Below are positions 33,321 to 44,621 of a stretch of DNA of 64,000 bases, piece after piece; the first letter of the stretch is position 1; the number at the start of each line of letters is the position of its first letter. The notes beneath the pieces are model-generated. The model was not told the DNA's origin. It was given only the letters and a program-made list of their open reading frames with translations, and did not search any database. The DNA lies in assembly GCA_036417435.1 (NCBI GenBank), contig CM070918.1:32247523-32311522 (forward strand), in the 5' to 3' direction. The translations under genes and the position numbers were made by a program. This stretch comes from Inia geoffrensis. Its lineage: Eukaryota > Chordata > Mammalia > Artiodactyla > Iniidae.

Positions 33321-35084
33321 AATGATGTCCTTTAAGGTCTTCAACCTTCTCTGAGAAACCACAGAGGAAGATCATTTTTCTTCAGTCAACCTTGGTTTTT
33401 CCAAGATCCTCATTGGAGTCTCAAGAGTGCTAAAGAACAAAAATATAAGTTATTAGTAGAATCTACAATGGATGGGCAATTGTGGCTACTGAATTGAACT
33501 CATTTTTCTGAGCCAGTCTCTTTAATGAGAAAAATGAAGGAAATAAAATAGGACATTTAAAAACTAATAGAAATCTTGACTATAATAACTACTGACAAAG
33601 GCAATTAAGGAACACTTTAAAAATTTTTAATAGAAATAAATGAGCATGTTCAAATGACAGACATCCAAAGGAAAGAAGGAAATTAATTAAATTTAACTAT
33701 TGTATTTCTCCTAATTATTTTCCCTAAATCAAAGAAAAAATTTTACAATTTTTAAAAAGTACTATAAATAAAGATCCCTGAGTTTTTCAATGTAGAAATA
33801 TGATTTAATATTGTTTCCTGTGTATTTATAATTAAGTATCTTTTTACCATCATATAGTTCCATAATGAATTCAGAATCACATGACCATGTTTCATTACAT
33901 GGAGAAATGGGAAAAAGTCAGACTAGAAAGTTCTTTTCAATTGATTAAGGAGATTTATAAAAGGGAGGAGGAACATTAATTGAAGCTGTGCAACCCACGT
34001 CTCTCGGACACCTCTTTCCATCCACCGTTTTATGTTTCTAGACAGTATATAGAAACATAAGTTATATAGAGACTTATGCAGCCTGATGATACTTATGAAA
34101 TGTTCAAGGACCACATACTAAGAGGGAGAAAACTACTCTCAAATACAGTCAGATTCATTTAAGAGCAAAGAAAGTTTGCCATACATCTCTAGCTATATGC
34201 AAGTGTTTTCTATACTGGCTAAGTGAAAGTTTTCCCAGATTTCCATTTCAGAGTATGGAAAACTGGGCTTGCAGTGGGGAGATAGAATACATAGGTAAGT
34301 GATCTTGAAAAAGGTCTGCATGCAGGTCTTCATGTTCAGTGACCTTTTTATCTGTTTGGGATTCAAGTACAGTAACAGTGATATCTTTCCTTTGCCAAAA
34401 ATTGCTTAATCTATCACCTGCCTATATTAGTAGGCAGTCCAGTATTTCTTCCAAAGGCCTCCATTTGTTCTCCATGAAAGGCAGGGGTTTATTTGGAAGT
34501 CACAGAGGTCTTCCAGAGCTGTCATCAATACCCTTGCCGCATGGAAACAGTGTCACTCTTGAATGCCAGTTGTGCACAATCACATACCTACCTTTCAACC
34601 AGATTGTGCAGGATAGTAAGCCAAACACCAAGACCATAGGTGATCTTGCCTCATGGTGAGTTTGTGCTGGCTTATGAACCTCATGTTGGATTATCCTGGT
34701 CTATCAAGCAGGTTCTTGTAACATTGCATCAGGGAGTTGTGTCTACGAGGTTTTCTAGCGTATGACTCTTTCTCCCAGGAAGCTTGATGACCCCGATGCC
34801 AAACACCTTCCTCCATCCCCACTATGAGCTCTTTGGATGGGCAGTCTTTGCCAGGCCAAAAGGAATCCTGCAGTATTTGCTCTGGGGAGTACCTGACCAC
34901 CTTCTGTTTATGTAACTACAGCAAGCCTTCAAGAAGAGACTTCTCACATCCCTCCTGGCAGTGTAGTGACTGAAAGTTGCACTTACAAAAAGAATCCCAA
35001 GTGCTTGTCCATACTAGGGATGGCTACCCTTAGAAAAAAGTGGGGAAAATTGGCTTGTGGGTGTTCCCACTCCTCCAGTGCAAT
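33321..35084. other. Unassigned sequence
   Basis: About 1.8 kb without a gene or named repeat. The 106-residue frame at 34339-34659 and others nearby have no recognisable domain. Confidence 0.5.
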
Positions 35085-36330
35085 ATACCCACCCCAACAA
35101 GGCTTTGTTCTGGGCGGTTCTGTCTTGGCCCTCTCTCCTTCTCCATCTACACACTCTGCCTGGTCAGTTCCATCTGGTTTCCCAGCTTCCATCAGGTTAA
35201 TGTGTGTGTATGGATAACTCTGCAGCCAAGATCACTCTCCTCAGCTTCAGATGTGTACACCTAACCCTTGCAGACACCACTACCTGGATGTCTCACAGAC
35301 ATCTCAAAACTCACCACAAACTCCTCCTGTGTTCCTTATCAGTCCAGGGCACCATGGTCTACCCATTACCAGAGCCAGACACCTAGGAGCCATCCTTGAT
35401 TCTGACCAGCCTTTCATCCCCCATCAATTGTATTTCCTAAATATTTCCCAGACCACCTTCCCATGGTCAGATCACTGCCACTACACTTTCCTAGGTTACC
35501 ATTATCTCTTGTTTGGAATTCTCCAATGGCCTCTTAGCTAGTTACCAAATTACCTGCTTGGTCTCTCTTTGATTGATCTTCCAACTTGCAGTCAAATGAT
35601 CCTTCCAAAAGGAAATCTGACTTCCCACTCCACAACACTCTCTATGATACTTAAAACTTGTTCTGAATTCCCTAAAGATAATGTCAAAATTTTGTAACAA
35701 GTCTTCCACAAAGCACATTTTAATCTGGCCCTTGCTGCTGCCTCTTCCTCCTCCTCTTCCCCCTCCTTCTCCTCCCCATGCCTTTTTCCTCCCCCCCTTC
35801 TTCCCCCCTCCTCTTTTTCCTCCCCCCTTCCTCTCCCCTCCTCTTTTTCCTCCCCCCTCCTCTTTTTCCTCCCCCCTTCCTCCCCCCTCCTCTATTTCCT
35901 CCCCCTTGTTCCCCCCTCCTCTTTTTCCTCCCCCCTTCCTCCCCCCTCCTCTTTTCCCTCCCCCTTCCTCCCCCCTCCTCTTTTTCCTCCCCCCTCCTCC
36001 TCCTTCCTTCCTTCTTTCCTTCTCCATCTCTCCCTCTCTCCCCTGCCTTCCTTCCCTCCTTCTCTTCATCCTTCCCCCTCCACACCCTGATTTTTCTGGC
36101 CAAATTATAATCCTCTCTCTTTTACCCCCAGGACTTTGAACATGTTGTTCCTTCTGTCAAAGCACTTTTCCTCACTCTTTTTGCATAACAAACTCTTATA
36201 TGTCACTCAAAGCTCATCTTAAATGTCCCTCATTGGAGAAGCTTTCTTTACCCTCTTAGGTTAGGTTAGGTGCCAGCTCTACAGGCAGACATTTCCCTGA
36301 TCAAGGTACTTTCATCTTTTATTAATAAAG
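35085..36330 (+). repeat. Long L2 LINE copy hosting a minisatellite
   Basis: 'cctaggagccatccttgatt', 'caatggcctcttagctagtt', 'caagtcttccacaaagcaca' and 'tttaatctggcccttgct' lead into the tract at 35741. 'ccaggactttgaacatgttg', 'ttatatgtcactcaaagctc' and 'tggagaagctttctttaccc' continue L2 after 36075. The order is that of the last kilobase of L2. Apparent proteins over it are not real. Confidence 0.8.
35741..36067 (+). repeat. Polypyrimidine minisatellite, about 30-bp period
   Basis: The plus strand has only six purines in 327 bases, with pure pyrimidine runs at 35781-35893 and 35909-36025. The word ctctttttcc or a one-base variant recurs at 35811, 35841, 35860, 35890, 35919, 35949 and 35978. 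That gives spacings of 30, 19, 30, 29, 30 and 29. It probably grew from the CT-rich part of the host L2. Triplex (H-DNA) formation is possible. Confidence 0.95.
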
Positions 36331-36400
36331 TCAATAAATATTTGTTGTGAACCTATGACATGCCAGGCACTAGGGAGATACAAATTTCATTGCAGAGATT
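36331..36400 (-). repeat. L2 LINE 3' end
   Basis: 'caataaatatttgttgtgaa', 'catgacatgccaggcact'-like text and 'gggagatacaaatttcattg' form a short reverse L2 end. Confidence 0.7.
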
Positions 36401-36504
36401 TTTAAAACAATAATAAAAGTGACTAAAACTTCTTTATTGGAAAATATCACCATGCACCAGCAATTCTAACAATGTCAGTGATAAATGCCCCTCTCTGAAA
36501 ATCT

Positions 36505-36878
36505 TTTCTTTTCCTTTTTTTTTTTTTTTTTGGTAACAGCTTTATTGAGATATAATTCACATACTATACAATTCAGCCACTTAAAGTGCACAGTTCAATG
36601 ACTTTTAGTATATTCACAGAGCTGCGCAACTATTACTACAATAAATTTTAGAACATTTTCATCAACCCCTAAAAAGACCCCTGTACTCTTTATCTATGAC
36701 CCTCCCAGTTCCTCTAACCCGAGGCAACTACTAATCTGCTTTTGTTCCTATAGATTTGCCAATTCTGGACATTTCATCTCAATGAAATCATAAAATATAT
36801 GGCTTCTTTTACTTAGCGTAATGTTTTCAAGGTTCATTCATATTGTAGCATGAATCAGTACTTCATTCCTTTTTTTTT
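36505..36878 (-). mobile_element. Old LINE-1 3' UTR (lower layer of an L1 stack)
   Basis: 'taacagctttattgagatat', 'tcaacccctaaaaagacccc', 'gaggcaactactaatctgct' and 'tagcatgaatcagtacttca' are reverse L1MB-type 3' UTR. It is cut at 'cattccttttt', where younger L1 sequence begins. Confidence 0.9.
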
Positions 36879-36987
36879 ATTTTTATTTTTATTTTTTTTT
36901 TAACATCTTTATTGGGTTAAAATTGCTCTACAATGGTGTGTCAGTTTCTACTTTATAACAAAGTGAATCAATTATATATATACAGAC
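36879..36987 (-). mobile_element. Young LINE-1 3' end, about 110 bases
   Basis: 'taacatctttattgggttaa', 'caatggtgtgtcagtttcta' and 'tataacaaagtgaatcaatt' are the reverse complement of the L1 end seen at 25.4 kb. The flanks 'cattccttttttttt' at 36864-36878 and 36988-37002 are identical and look like the target duplication. Confidence 0.85.
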
Positions 36988-38173
36988 CATTCCTTTTTTT
37001 TTAAAGAAAAATTGTGTATATTTAAGGTACACAACATGATGATTTGATATACATATATATATAGTGAAATGATTACTATAGTCAAGCTAAGTAGCATAGC
37101 ATCTCCTTTCACAGTTACCAAATTTTTTGTGATGAGAGCTCCTGAAATGTGAATATTTCTGGTATTCAGTACAGTACTGTTAACTGTAGCCATCATGGGG
37201 TACATTAGATCTCTAGACTTTTTCATCCTGTATAACTGTGACTTTGTACCCTTTGACAAATGTCTCCCCAACCCACTCTTCCCTACCCCACCTTACGCTC
37301 AGCCCCTGGTAACCACCATTCTACTCCCTGTTCCTGTGAGTTCAACTTTTTTAGATTCCATGTATAAGTGAGATCATGCAGTATTTGACTTTCTATTCCA
37401 TTTGTCCACTGATGGACATTTAGGCTGTTTCCATCTCTTGGTTATTGTGAATAATGCTGCAATGAACATGGGAATGCAGATATCTCTTCAATATTTCAAT
37501 TTCAATACTTCAATATCTTTTATTTCCTTTGGATATATAGCCAGAAGTGGGATTTCTGGACCACATGGTAGTTCTATTTTTAAGTTTTTTAGGAAACCTC
37601 CATACTGTTTTCACAGTGGCTACAGCAATGTACATTTCCACCCATGGTGTACCCAGGTTCCCTTTTCTGTACATCCTCAGCAATACTTGTTATATTTTGT
37701 CTTTTTGATAGTAGCCATTCTAACAGGCATGAGGTAATATCTTATTGTGGTTTTGAATTGCATTTCCCTGATGATTAGTATTGTTGAGCATCTTTTCATA
37801 TATTTTTTGGCCATTTGTTATGTCTTCTCTTGAGAAATCTTTATTCATATCCTTTGCCCATTTTTAATCAGGTTATTTGTTTCCTCGCTACATAGTTGTT
37901 TGAGTTTCTTATATATTTTGGATATTAACTCCTTATCAGATGTATGGTTTACAAATATTTTCTCCCATTTCACGGGTTGTCTCTTCCCTCTGTTGATTGT
38001 TCCCTTTGCTGTGCAGAAGCTTTTTAGTTTGCTGCAATCCCACTTGTCTGTTTTTTGGTTTTGTTGCCTGTGCTTTTGGGGTCAGATCTAAAAGAAATCG
38101 TGTCAAGAAGATTTTCCCCCATGTTTTCTTTTAATAGGTTTACAGTTTCAGGTCTTACATTTAAGTGTTTCAT

Positions 38174-38175
38174 CC

Positions 38176-38208
<33 letters not shown>

Positions 38209-38398
38209 GTACGCGGGCCTCTCACTGTTGTGGCCTCTCCCGTTGCGGAGCACAGGCTCCGGACGCTCAGGCCCAGCGGCCATGGCTCACGGGTCGAGCC
38301 GCTCTGCGGCATGTGGGATCCTCCTGGACCGGGGCACGAACCTGTGTCCCCTGCATCGGCACGTGGACTCTCAACCACTGCGCCCCCAGGGAAGCCCA
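38174..38398 (-). mobile_element. CHR-2-like tRNA SINE inside LINE-1
   Basis: A long T-run with GTGTGTG (tail side) at left and the right end 'cccccagggaagccc'. It splits L1 text between 'tgtttcatcc' and 'aattttgggttc'. No target duplication is clear because the T-rich tail hides the left flank. Confidence 0.9.
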
Positions 38399-38534
38399 AT
38401 TTTGGGTTCACGTTTTTATGAGGAGTAATATAAGGGGCCAGTTTCATTTGTCTGCAAGTGGATAACCAGTTTACTCAACACTATTGAAGAGATTGTTCTC
38501 TCTCCATTGTGTGTCCTTGGCTAAATGTGTGGAT

Positions 38535-38849
38535 TTATTTCTGGACTGTCTTTTTGTTCCATTGGCCTATGTGTCTATTTTTCTGCCAGTGCCATGCTCT
38601 TTTGACTGCTATGGCTTTGAGGTATAATTTAAAATCAGGTAATCTGATGCCTCCAGTTTTGTTATTTCTGCTCAAGATTGCTTTGGCTATTTGGAGTGTT
38701 TTGTAATTCCACAAGAATTTTAGGACTGTTTTTTTAATGTCTGTGAAAAATGCCTTTTTAATTTTGATAGGGGTTGCATTGAATCTGAAGCTCACTTTGG
38801 GTAGTATAGACATTTTAACAATATTAATTCTTCTAATCCATGAACACAA
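38535..38849 (-). pseudogene. LINE-1 ORF2p fragment (C-terminal side of reverse transcriptase region)
   Basis: A 104-residue open stretch on the minus strand has the ORF2p phrases [30 protein letters not shown] and NRHIGQWN. These are typical of the region after the L1 reverse transcriptase core. The frame is closed on both sides and the rest of ORF2 is absent or broken, so it cannot give an active enzyme. The open length is a relic of the old L1, not a host gene. Confidence 0.9.
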
Positions 38850-38900
38850 AATATGTTTACATTCGTTTATGTCTTCTTCAACTTATTTTATCCATGTTTC

Positions 38901-39717
38901 ATAGTGAAATACCGTTTTTTAGTCTAAATTCTAAATAATTGATGCTTTATCTGTTGAGGCTTAACAATATATATAAGCTTCAAATTAGCACATTTTATTA
39001 CTTATGCCTTAATAAATATTTCATCCTACACGAGAGATAATCCAGACAACTCCCAGGTATGCAGTGGTCCCCCATTGCACCAGGACTCAGCCCCAGGGTA
39101 TGTCTCAAGAGAATAATTCTGCAAATGCTCAGAACTGTTTGGGCTTGCTTCCAACATAATGTGTGTGTCTCTAACACCTGGCGTCTGACATATTCCTGTA
39201 CTTATCTAGTAGATTCAAAATAAGCAATGATAGTGAATATAAAGATGAGGAATTTAAGTTACTTCAGTTCTGTCATTCTATGTGACAAATAGAAATGTTT
39301 TATTTATGTTTAAAATAGTGACACAGTACAAATAGCTAGGTGTAACTTTTTTTCCTTGGTAAAAGTAACTTTTAGGTCATATGTGAAATACTTTTCTGAA
39401 TTGAAATGCTATCATTATAACTGAAATTTATTCTTTTTAAATTGCTTATTGTTTGTTCCAAAACTAAAGGACAAATCAAAATACAGCAATTATTGTAACA
39501 TCATTAATTATTATATAATTATTACTGAAAATAATTTTGTTGTATAGAAAAGAGGGATATTTTTAAGTGCTTCATATTTTTAAAGACATTAGATACGTTA
39601 CTAAATACAACAGCTATACTTATAATTAATTGGAGACTGTTGACTGCTGGCTGTACCTGACACTGGGTGCTTTGAATCCATTAAATCATTTATTTTATGT
39701 CAAAGTAAAAACTATAT
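38901..39717. other. Unassigned AT-rich sequence
   Basis: No gene or named repeat recognised. Confidence 0.5.
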
Positions 39718-39865
39718 TATTGTCATTAGTCCCAGCTGTACATGAGGAAACTGAGTCATAAAGATGCTGTATAAGAGGTGAAGGTGGAATGAGAACCCAG
39801 ATGCTCTGATTCCAGAAACTGTGCTATTAACCACAATGCTGTGCTGCTTCTCAATACCTCATCCA
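39718..39865 (-). repeat. MIR SINE, reverse orientation
   Basis: 'cagctgtacatgaggaaact', 'gaatgagaacccagatgctc' and 'cacaatgctgtgctgcttct' are reverse MIR. Confidence 0.85.
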
Positions 39866-39884
39866 ATAAATAATCATCACAAGC

Positions 39885-40400
39885 CCCAGTTGTGTGCTGG
39901 GGACTTTACTTGTGTTATCTCATTTAATCCTTTAATCCTTATAACAACCCTATGAAGTAGTTACATTATTCCCGCATTATAGGTTTAGAAACTGAGACTC
40001 AAGGAAGTTCAGTCACTCGCCTAGGATCAAAGTGGTATAAGTGTCAGAAAGGATATTCTGGGACTTCCCTGGCCATCCAGTGCTTAAGAATTTGTCTTGC
40101 AATGCAGGGGACACCGGTTCGAACCCTGGTTAGGGAACTAAGATCCCACATGCCGCGGGGCAACTAAGCCCACGCACTGCAACTACTGAGCCCGCGCACT
40201 CTAGAACCTGAGTGCCACAACAAGAGAGAAGCCCACCTGCCGCAAAGAAGAGCCCGCATGCCACAACTAAGACCTGATGCAGCCAAAATAAATAAATAAA
40301 TAAACAAACAAATAAATAAATATTTTCTCTAAAAAAGGAAGAAAGAAAAAGAAAGGGTATTGTGATTCTGCCCACTCTGGCTCCAGAACCCTCTCTCTTC
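39885..40400 (-). repeat. MIR SINE, reverse, split by a SINE
   Basis: 'ttgtgttatctcatttaatc', 'accctatgaagtagttacat', 'ggtttagaaactgagactca' and 'agttcagtcactcgcctagg' are reverse MIR. After the inserted SINE the MIR resumes with 'ctgcccactctggctccaga'. Confidence 0.85.
40061..40349 (+). mobile_element. CHR-1-like tRNA SINE inside MIR
   Basis: Starts 'ggacttccctggccatccag', has B box 'ccggttcgaaccctgg', the 'gcaactactgagcccgcgca' body and an AAATA-rich tail. The 15-base duplication, with two mismatches, is agaaaggatattctg (40046-40060) and agaaagggtattgtg (40350-40364). Confidence 0.95.
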
Positions 40401-40789
40401 CCACTGCTCCTTACATTTGTTGTAGCAAAAAAGGATGGTGGGCTTCTGAAGTGCTAGAAGGGGCTTCCTAACTAGTGATTGCAGTCTCTGCTGGAGTGGC
40501 AGTGTTTGCCTGTTCAGCGTTGACCCTGTTATTCCTTCCCTCACAGCCATAAGAGAAAGAAAGAGGAGGAGACACATCTTGCGAGTAAAAGGAGTTGGAA
40601 AGTCTTCTCCAGGTTAGAGAAGCCCAGGAGTTAGTGCAGCTGAGGGAAACTGAGGCTTGAGCTTCAAAATGCAACAGCTAGACAGAGCAGTAAACATTTT
40701 CTTGATTTGTCAGAGACAAAGCTCTGCCAAAGGAGAGACCAGGCACTGCAACTGTGTGGGGTGGGCACGGCTGAGCAAGGAACACCAAC
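40401..40789. other. Unassigned sequence
   Basis: No gene or named repeat recognised. Confidence 0.45.
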
Positions 40790-41200
40790 AGGACTCCATC
40801 TCTCTCTTATCCATTGGCTTTAGTCTTGAGCAGAGCCTCCTAACATGACTGTAAGAATGGCCTCCAAAACTGCCTGCTGCTATCCCACCAGCTGCATAAC
40901 CCCTGCAGAAAGAATACTTCTTTCCCAGTAGGGACAGCAAAATTCCCAAGGCTGGCATTGAATGCCCCAGCTTGGGTCACATGCCCATGCCTGAAATAAT
41001 CAGGCAAGGGGACATGAAAATTCTCCTATGTCAAGTCTGAATTATGTGTCCACCCCTCAGACCACAGTGTAGAGTCAGTCTACCTGAATCACGTGAATTA
41101 AGTGGGAAAAGACATTCGGTTGTTTCCAGAAGAAAAGAAATGCAAGGTGTGCAGACAAAAAGCATAACAAAAACTGATATTTACCCTGATGGTCATCTTA
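40790..41200 (-). repeat. Unresolved old repeat, antisense
   Basis: 'gaatggcctccaaaactgcc', 'cagcttgggtcacatgccca', 'cagaccacagtgtagagtca' and 'cattcggttgtttccagaag' follow the antisense order also seen at 5.1, 19.3 and 54 kb. Confidence 0.45.
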
Positions 41201-43564
41201 ACTGCCAAATATAACAATTCTTTCTCAGTCCTCCTCTGAGTCGTCTTTCTGGCCATATGTCACCTTGCTGACTGTCTTGTACTTGTTTCTTACTCACAGC
41301 TTGATCTTGGGATCACATCAGCCATTAGAAAACAATGTAGGTGTCCATCCAGTAGCTATCTACACTTGGGTCAGTCTTCCAGGCCACACAGGTATTTATA
41401 AATCCAAAGGCCTCAGCCTCTTCTTCTAACATTGCATGATGGCAGTCACGCATGTGATGACACACTTCCCATGGGCATTATGACTGAATTAGCCATAGCT
41501 GTAGTGCTACTACTCCCCTCTTACAAAAGTATACGTGAATGCAAGCCACAGAGAGCAGCATTATTACAGGCATAGCACTGATTCTTCTCTCCCTTATTTT
41601 TTCAAGGCATTTGAAAATTTCAGTTCATAGTTATTAGTCATTTTGCAATACATCTTCCAAACCAATCGTGACAAACCAGGTTTTCCAGGTAACCAGGTTA
41701 CGTAGTCTTTAATCATCTTGTCATTCCACTCACAGTCTTTATCTGTACCATTCATTTGATCATGGCATCATATTCTGGCTTGCATTTTTGTTTGTGTGTT
41801 TGTCTTATGTTACTATTTTCCAAGGGTTGTAAAGACAAATGCCTACTGAAGCAAGGCAAATAAGGCTGGATTAAGAGTGATGGGAATTGTGATGAACTGG
41901 GGAGTACATTTCTCAATAAAAGGAAGTAGCCACCACTCAGGTCCAGCTGGTTGTTGCCATGACAGAGTGTGGCATCTGTGTTTCTAAGTCCTCTGATATT
42001 CTCTAAGAGAAGCCTGAACTCTCAGTTTTCAGGTGAAACATCCCAGTTTCTAAATGTTGGCAACAAAATCAAATTTTAGTTTTTATTTGACATGTTTAGT
42101 TATTTATGCTAAGACACTAGGTGCCAAACAAATGACATCTGCTGGCCACATCTACCATTTTGCAACCTTTGGTCTCTATGTCTTGCACCTCACCAAGAGT
42201 GTACACTCCTGGGAAGGTGGGTGGACTAAGTAATTTTATGCAAAGCTTATAGCACTCGTCACAGGATGGAGCTCATGGCAAGCAGTCAATAAAACGAGAA
42301 ATAATATAAGGCTCGCAGACAAATGTTAGAAACACAACAAATGCGACAACAGCAATGGCACAGGACATGATATCCATTTGGATTTGTTTTCAAAGATGTC
42401 AAATGACCTCACCCAAACTTTCTTTTAACCAGTTTGTGATTCCATAGAAGCTGCCTTTCCAAACCTGATGAGTTAATTTAAATAAAAGTCACTCAAACAG
42501 TCCCTGCATTGCTGTTGTAGGCTAAGATGTTGTAGGACTGTATAGGCTCTGATCAAAACCCCTTACCCCATAAAGCTACTCATGGCACCCACCACATTTT
42601 TCTCCCATCCTTCTTTCATATTCTAGAGAAAGCCCTTAATCTGTACACGGTACATACCAGTGAGATTTAGATATGATTTTAGCAAACCTCTGAAGCTACT
42701 CTGCTGTTGCGTTTTATGTGTCAAAGCCACGTTTAAGGAGATAAGGGTCTTCAGCCAGCCACAGAGAGGGAAGTCCTACATGGCTTTGGTCTCCGAGTCT
42801 ACATTGGAAAAGGACGAGGTGATGATTTGTTTAGGTGGCACAGGCTTTAAATGTTCATTGATCAAGCACTATTTGAGAATCACTTAAATGGAAATGGTAC
42901 ATAACATCAACATTTCATTGATTCATTTGCTTTTCGAGCTAGTGACTGGTGGGACCGGAAAGTGATATGGACTGAAGTCTAAAGTCAAACTTAGCACCAG
43001 TTGCCTCTCTGTGTCCACCTCCAGCTTTAGAATTAAAATCGGCACAACTCATGAGAGTGTGTGAGCGTGGCTGCGAGAGTGGCAACGAGATCTCTGGTTG
43101 AGGGGAAGCCGTCTCCTCCTTCCTCCACTGTTCCGATTCCCTGCTCATTGGTCCGCCGCACAAGAGGATGTTTCTGCTCCTGCCCTTTGCATTTGACGCA
43201 GCGCCCTGCAGGCTGAACGGGCTTGGGGGGGGGGGCGGGGTTATGAAAGTGCCAATTATTACCTGGTGAGAAAATGTTATTAAGTCATGGATGAGGAAGG
43301 AGAAAAGGAAGTCAGGATGTCCCAAGGAGAGGGTGAAGGACTTCATTCTTAGGATATGACAACAGCAGAGACACTATAACCATTTCTCCTGAGTGACTTA
43401 CTCTTTTCTTATTCATTGCTTATATTATACTCTACACTTCATTTACTATATCATTTGATTATCAAAACAACATGAGAATGACTATTATTTTTTTTACTGA
43501 TGAGAAGTTTTCTCAGAGAAGATAAATGATGAGAATGAAATTGTTGTGTTGCAAGAGTCTTTAG
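41201..43564. other. Repeat-poor region with a promoter-like GC patch
   Basis: About 2.4 kb with no gene and no named repeat. The stretch 43120-43260 is GC-richer, with an inverted CCAAT word (43147-43151), tttgcat (43186-43192) and a GC box beside a run of 11 G (43225-43240). The 135-residue frame at 42939-43346 (-) owes its proline run to that G tract. Confidence 0.45.
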
Positions 43565-43720
43565 ATATCCTTAATCTTATCCCATTTTATACATATGGAA
43601 ACTGAGACCCACAGAAAATAAAGGTATTGCCCAAGTCCAGTGAGTATTTATTAGCAGAGACCAGATGAGAACCCAGGCTTTCCAACTTGCATCCCCCCAT
43701 TCTTGCTAAGCAGCCACGAA
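43565..43720 (-). repeat. MIR SINE, reverse orientation
   Basis: 'attttatacatatggaaact', 'gtattgcccaagtccagtga' and 'gatgagaacccaggctttcc' are reverse MIR. Confidence 0.85.
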
Positions 43721-44555
43721 GCCACCAAAACAAGCTTCCCTTACTTGCCCTGGTGCCAGCACTACTCAGGGCTGTGTTCTACAAATTAATCTTTCTATCA
43801 TCTCAAATCTAAGGCTTAAAGATAAAAGGTAGAGACAGGAGTCAAGAAAGGTTGGTCAAGAGGTCTTCAAAGTCTTACAAAATGAAATAAATTATGAAAG
43901 GAAAGGCAACGTAAATCAACCAAATGCCTTAAACATGAACTTATAAGGACTCCCCGCTTGCTCAGTTTCATCCCTCTAATGCTGAGAAAATTTTGCAGAG
44001 TACGGGCGTCCAGCAGACCAAGATTAATGAATAGACCAGGATTACTTATAATTGACCTATTCATTGTTCCTATGCCGATGGTTCTACTAAGTATGTGAAA
44101 ACAATTTGTTCTCTCAAATAGGTTATATATTCCCTACCCTCAATTTTGTTTACACTATTAATTTGCTTAGCAAACCCTTTTTTCCATATCTAGTACAAAG
44201 GTAAACTTCAGACCAGCCAGAGGGTCTGAATTATTCATACATTCTAAATTAGCAGGGTCCGGATTAATGAGGTTTTATTCTACTTTTTATCCTCGACTAC
44301 CTTCCCTTGGGGGCACAGAATCATTGCTATCCTCCTTCTCCTTCCCTATTATCATAAGCTATATCCCCCCAGTGAAGCCCCTTTGAAGGGGCACCTGGTT
44401 ACAATCTCTCTAGGGCTGCTCTGAACGCACAATGAAAGAAAGGCAAGTGGTCACAGAGCTACAGATTTTCTGTCGCCCCATCCTTGGTTCAAATTCTTTA
44501 CAGTAAGTAGCTGTCAAAAGCTTAATTTCCTCTTCCCCCACATATAATATTTTTT
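43721..44555. other. Unassigned sequence
   Basis: No gene or named repeat recognised. Confidence 0.5.
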
Positions 44556-44566
44556 AAAGGACTTGG

Positions 44567-44610
44567 GTGAAACTAACACAACATTGTATATCAACTATAC
44601 TTCAATAAAA
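44567..44610 (+). mobile_element. Ultra-short LINE-1 3' end insertion (44 bases)
   Basis: Only the very end of an L1 is present: 'gtgaaactaacacaacattg', 'tatatcaactatacttcaat' and the A tail. The 11-base duplication with one mismatch is aaaggacttgg (44556-44566) and aaaggagttgg (44611-44621). Confidence 0.85.
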
Positions 44611-44621
44611 AAAGGAGTTGG

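Larger units (their letters stand above)
37003..38900 (-). mobile_element. Old LINE-1 3' part with ORF2 remnant, split by a SINE
   Basis: From the 3' UTR ('ttaaggtacacaacatgatg') through 'gtgaataatgctgcaatgaa', 'ccattctaacaggcatgagg' and 'ttttgttgcctgtgcttttg', then past a SINE, to 'tgttccattggcctatgtgt' and 'caatattaattcttctaatc'. About 150 bases expected near 37395 are missing, so there is an internal deletion. This is the longest L1 in the window. Confidence 0.95.

Noticed and set aside
35741..36067. CRISPR-like array of 30-base repeats
   Set aside because: The units are contiguous with no unique spacers, in a mammalian L2, so it is a minisatellite.
35542..36139. Long reading frames on both strands (175 and 152 residues) across the CT tract
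   Set aside because: They are Lys/Arg/Gly/Glu-rich or Pro/Ser/Phe-rich translations of a pyrimidine minisatellite. A purine/pyrimidine tract has no stops in several frames, so length is not evidence.
38174..38398. Target duplication of the SINE inside LINE-1
   Set aside because: I could not match the flanks ('ttcatcc' and 'aattttggg') convincingly, as the T-rich tail hides the left one.
37003..38900. Active LINE-1
   Set aside because: Only the 3' part is present, frames are broken, there is an internal deletion near 37395, and a SINE splits ORF2.
42939..43346. 135-residue frame on the minus strand with a proline run
   Set aside because: The proline run is the 11-G tract and there is no domain. 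The DNA itself may be regulatory and is listed as a finding.
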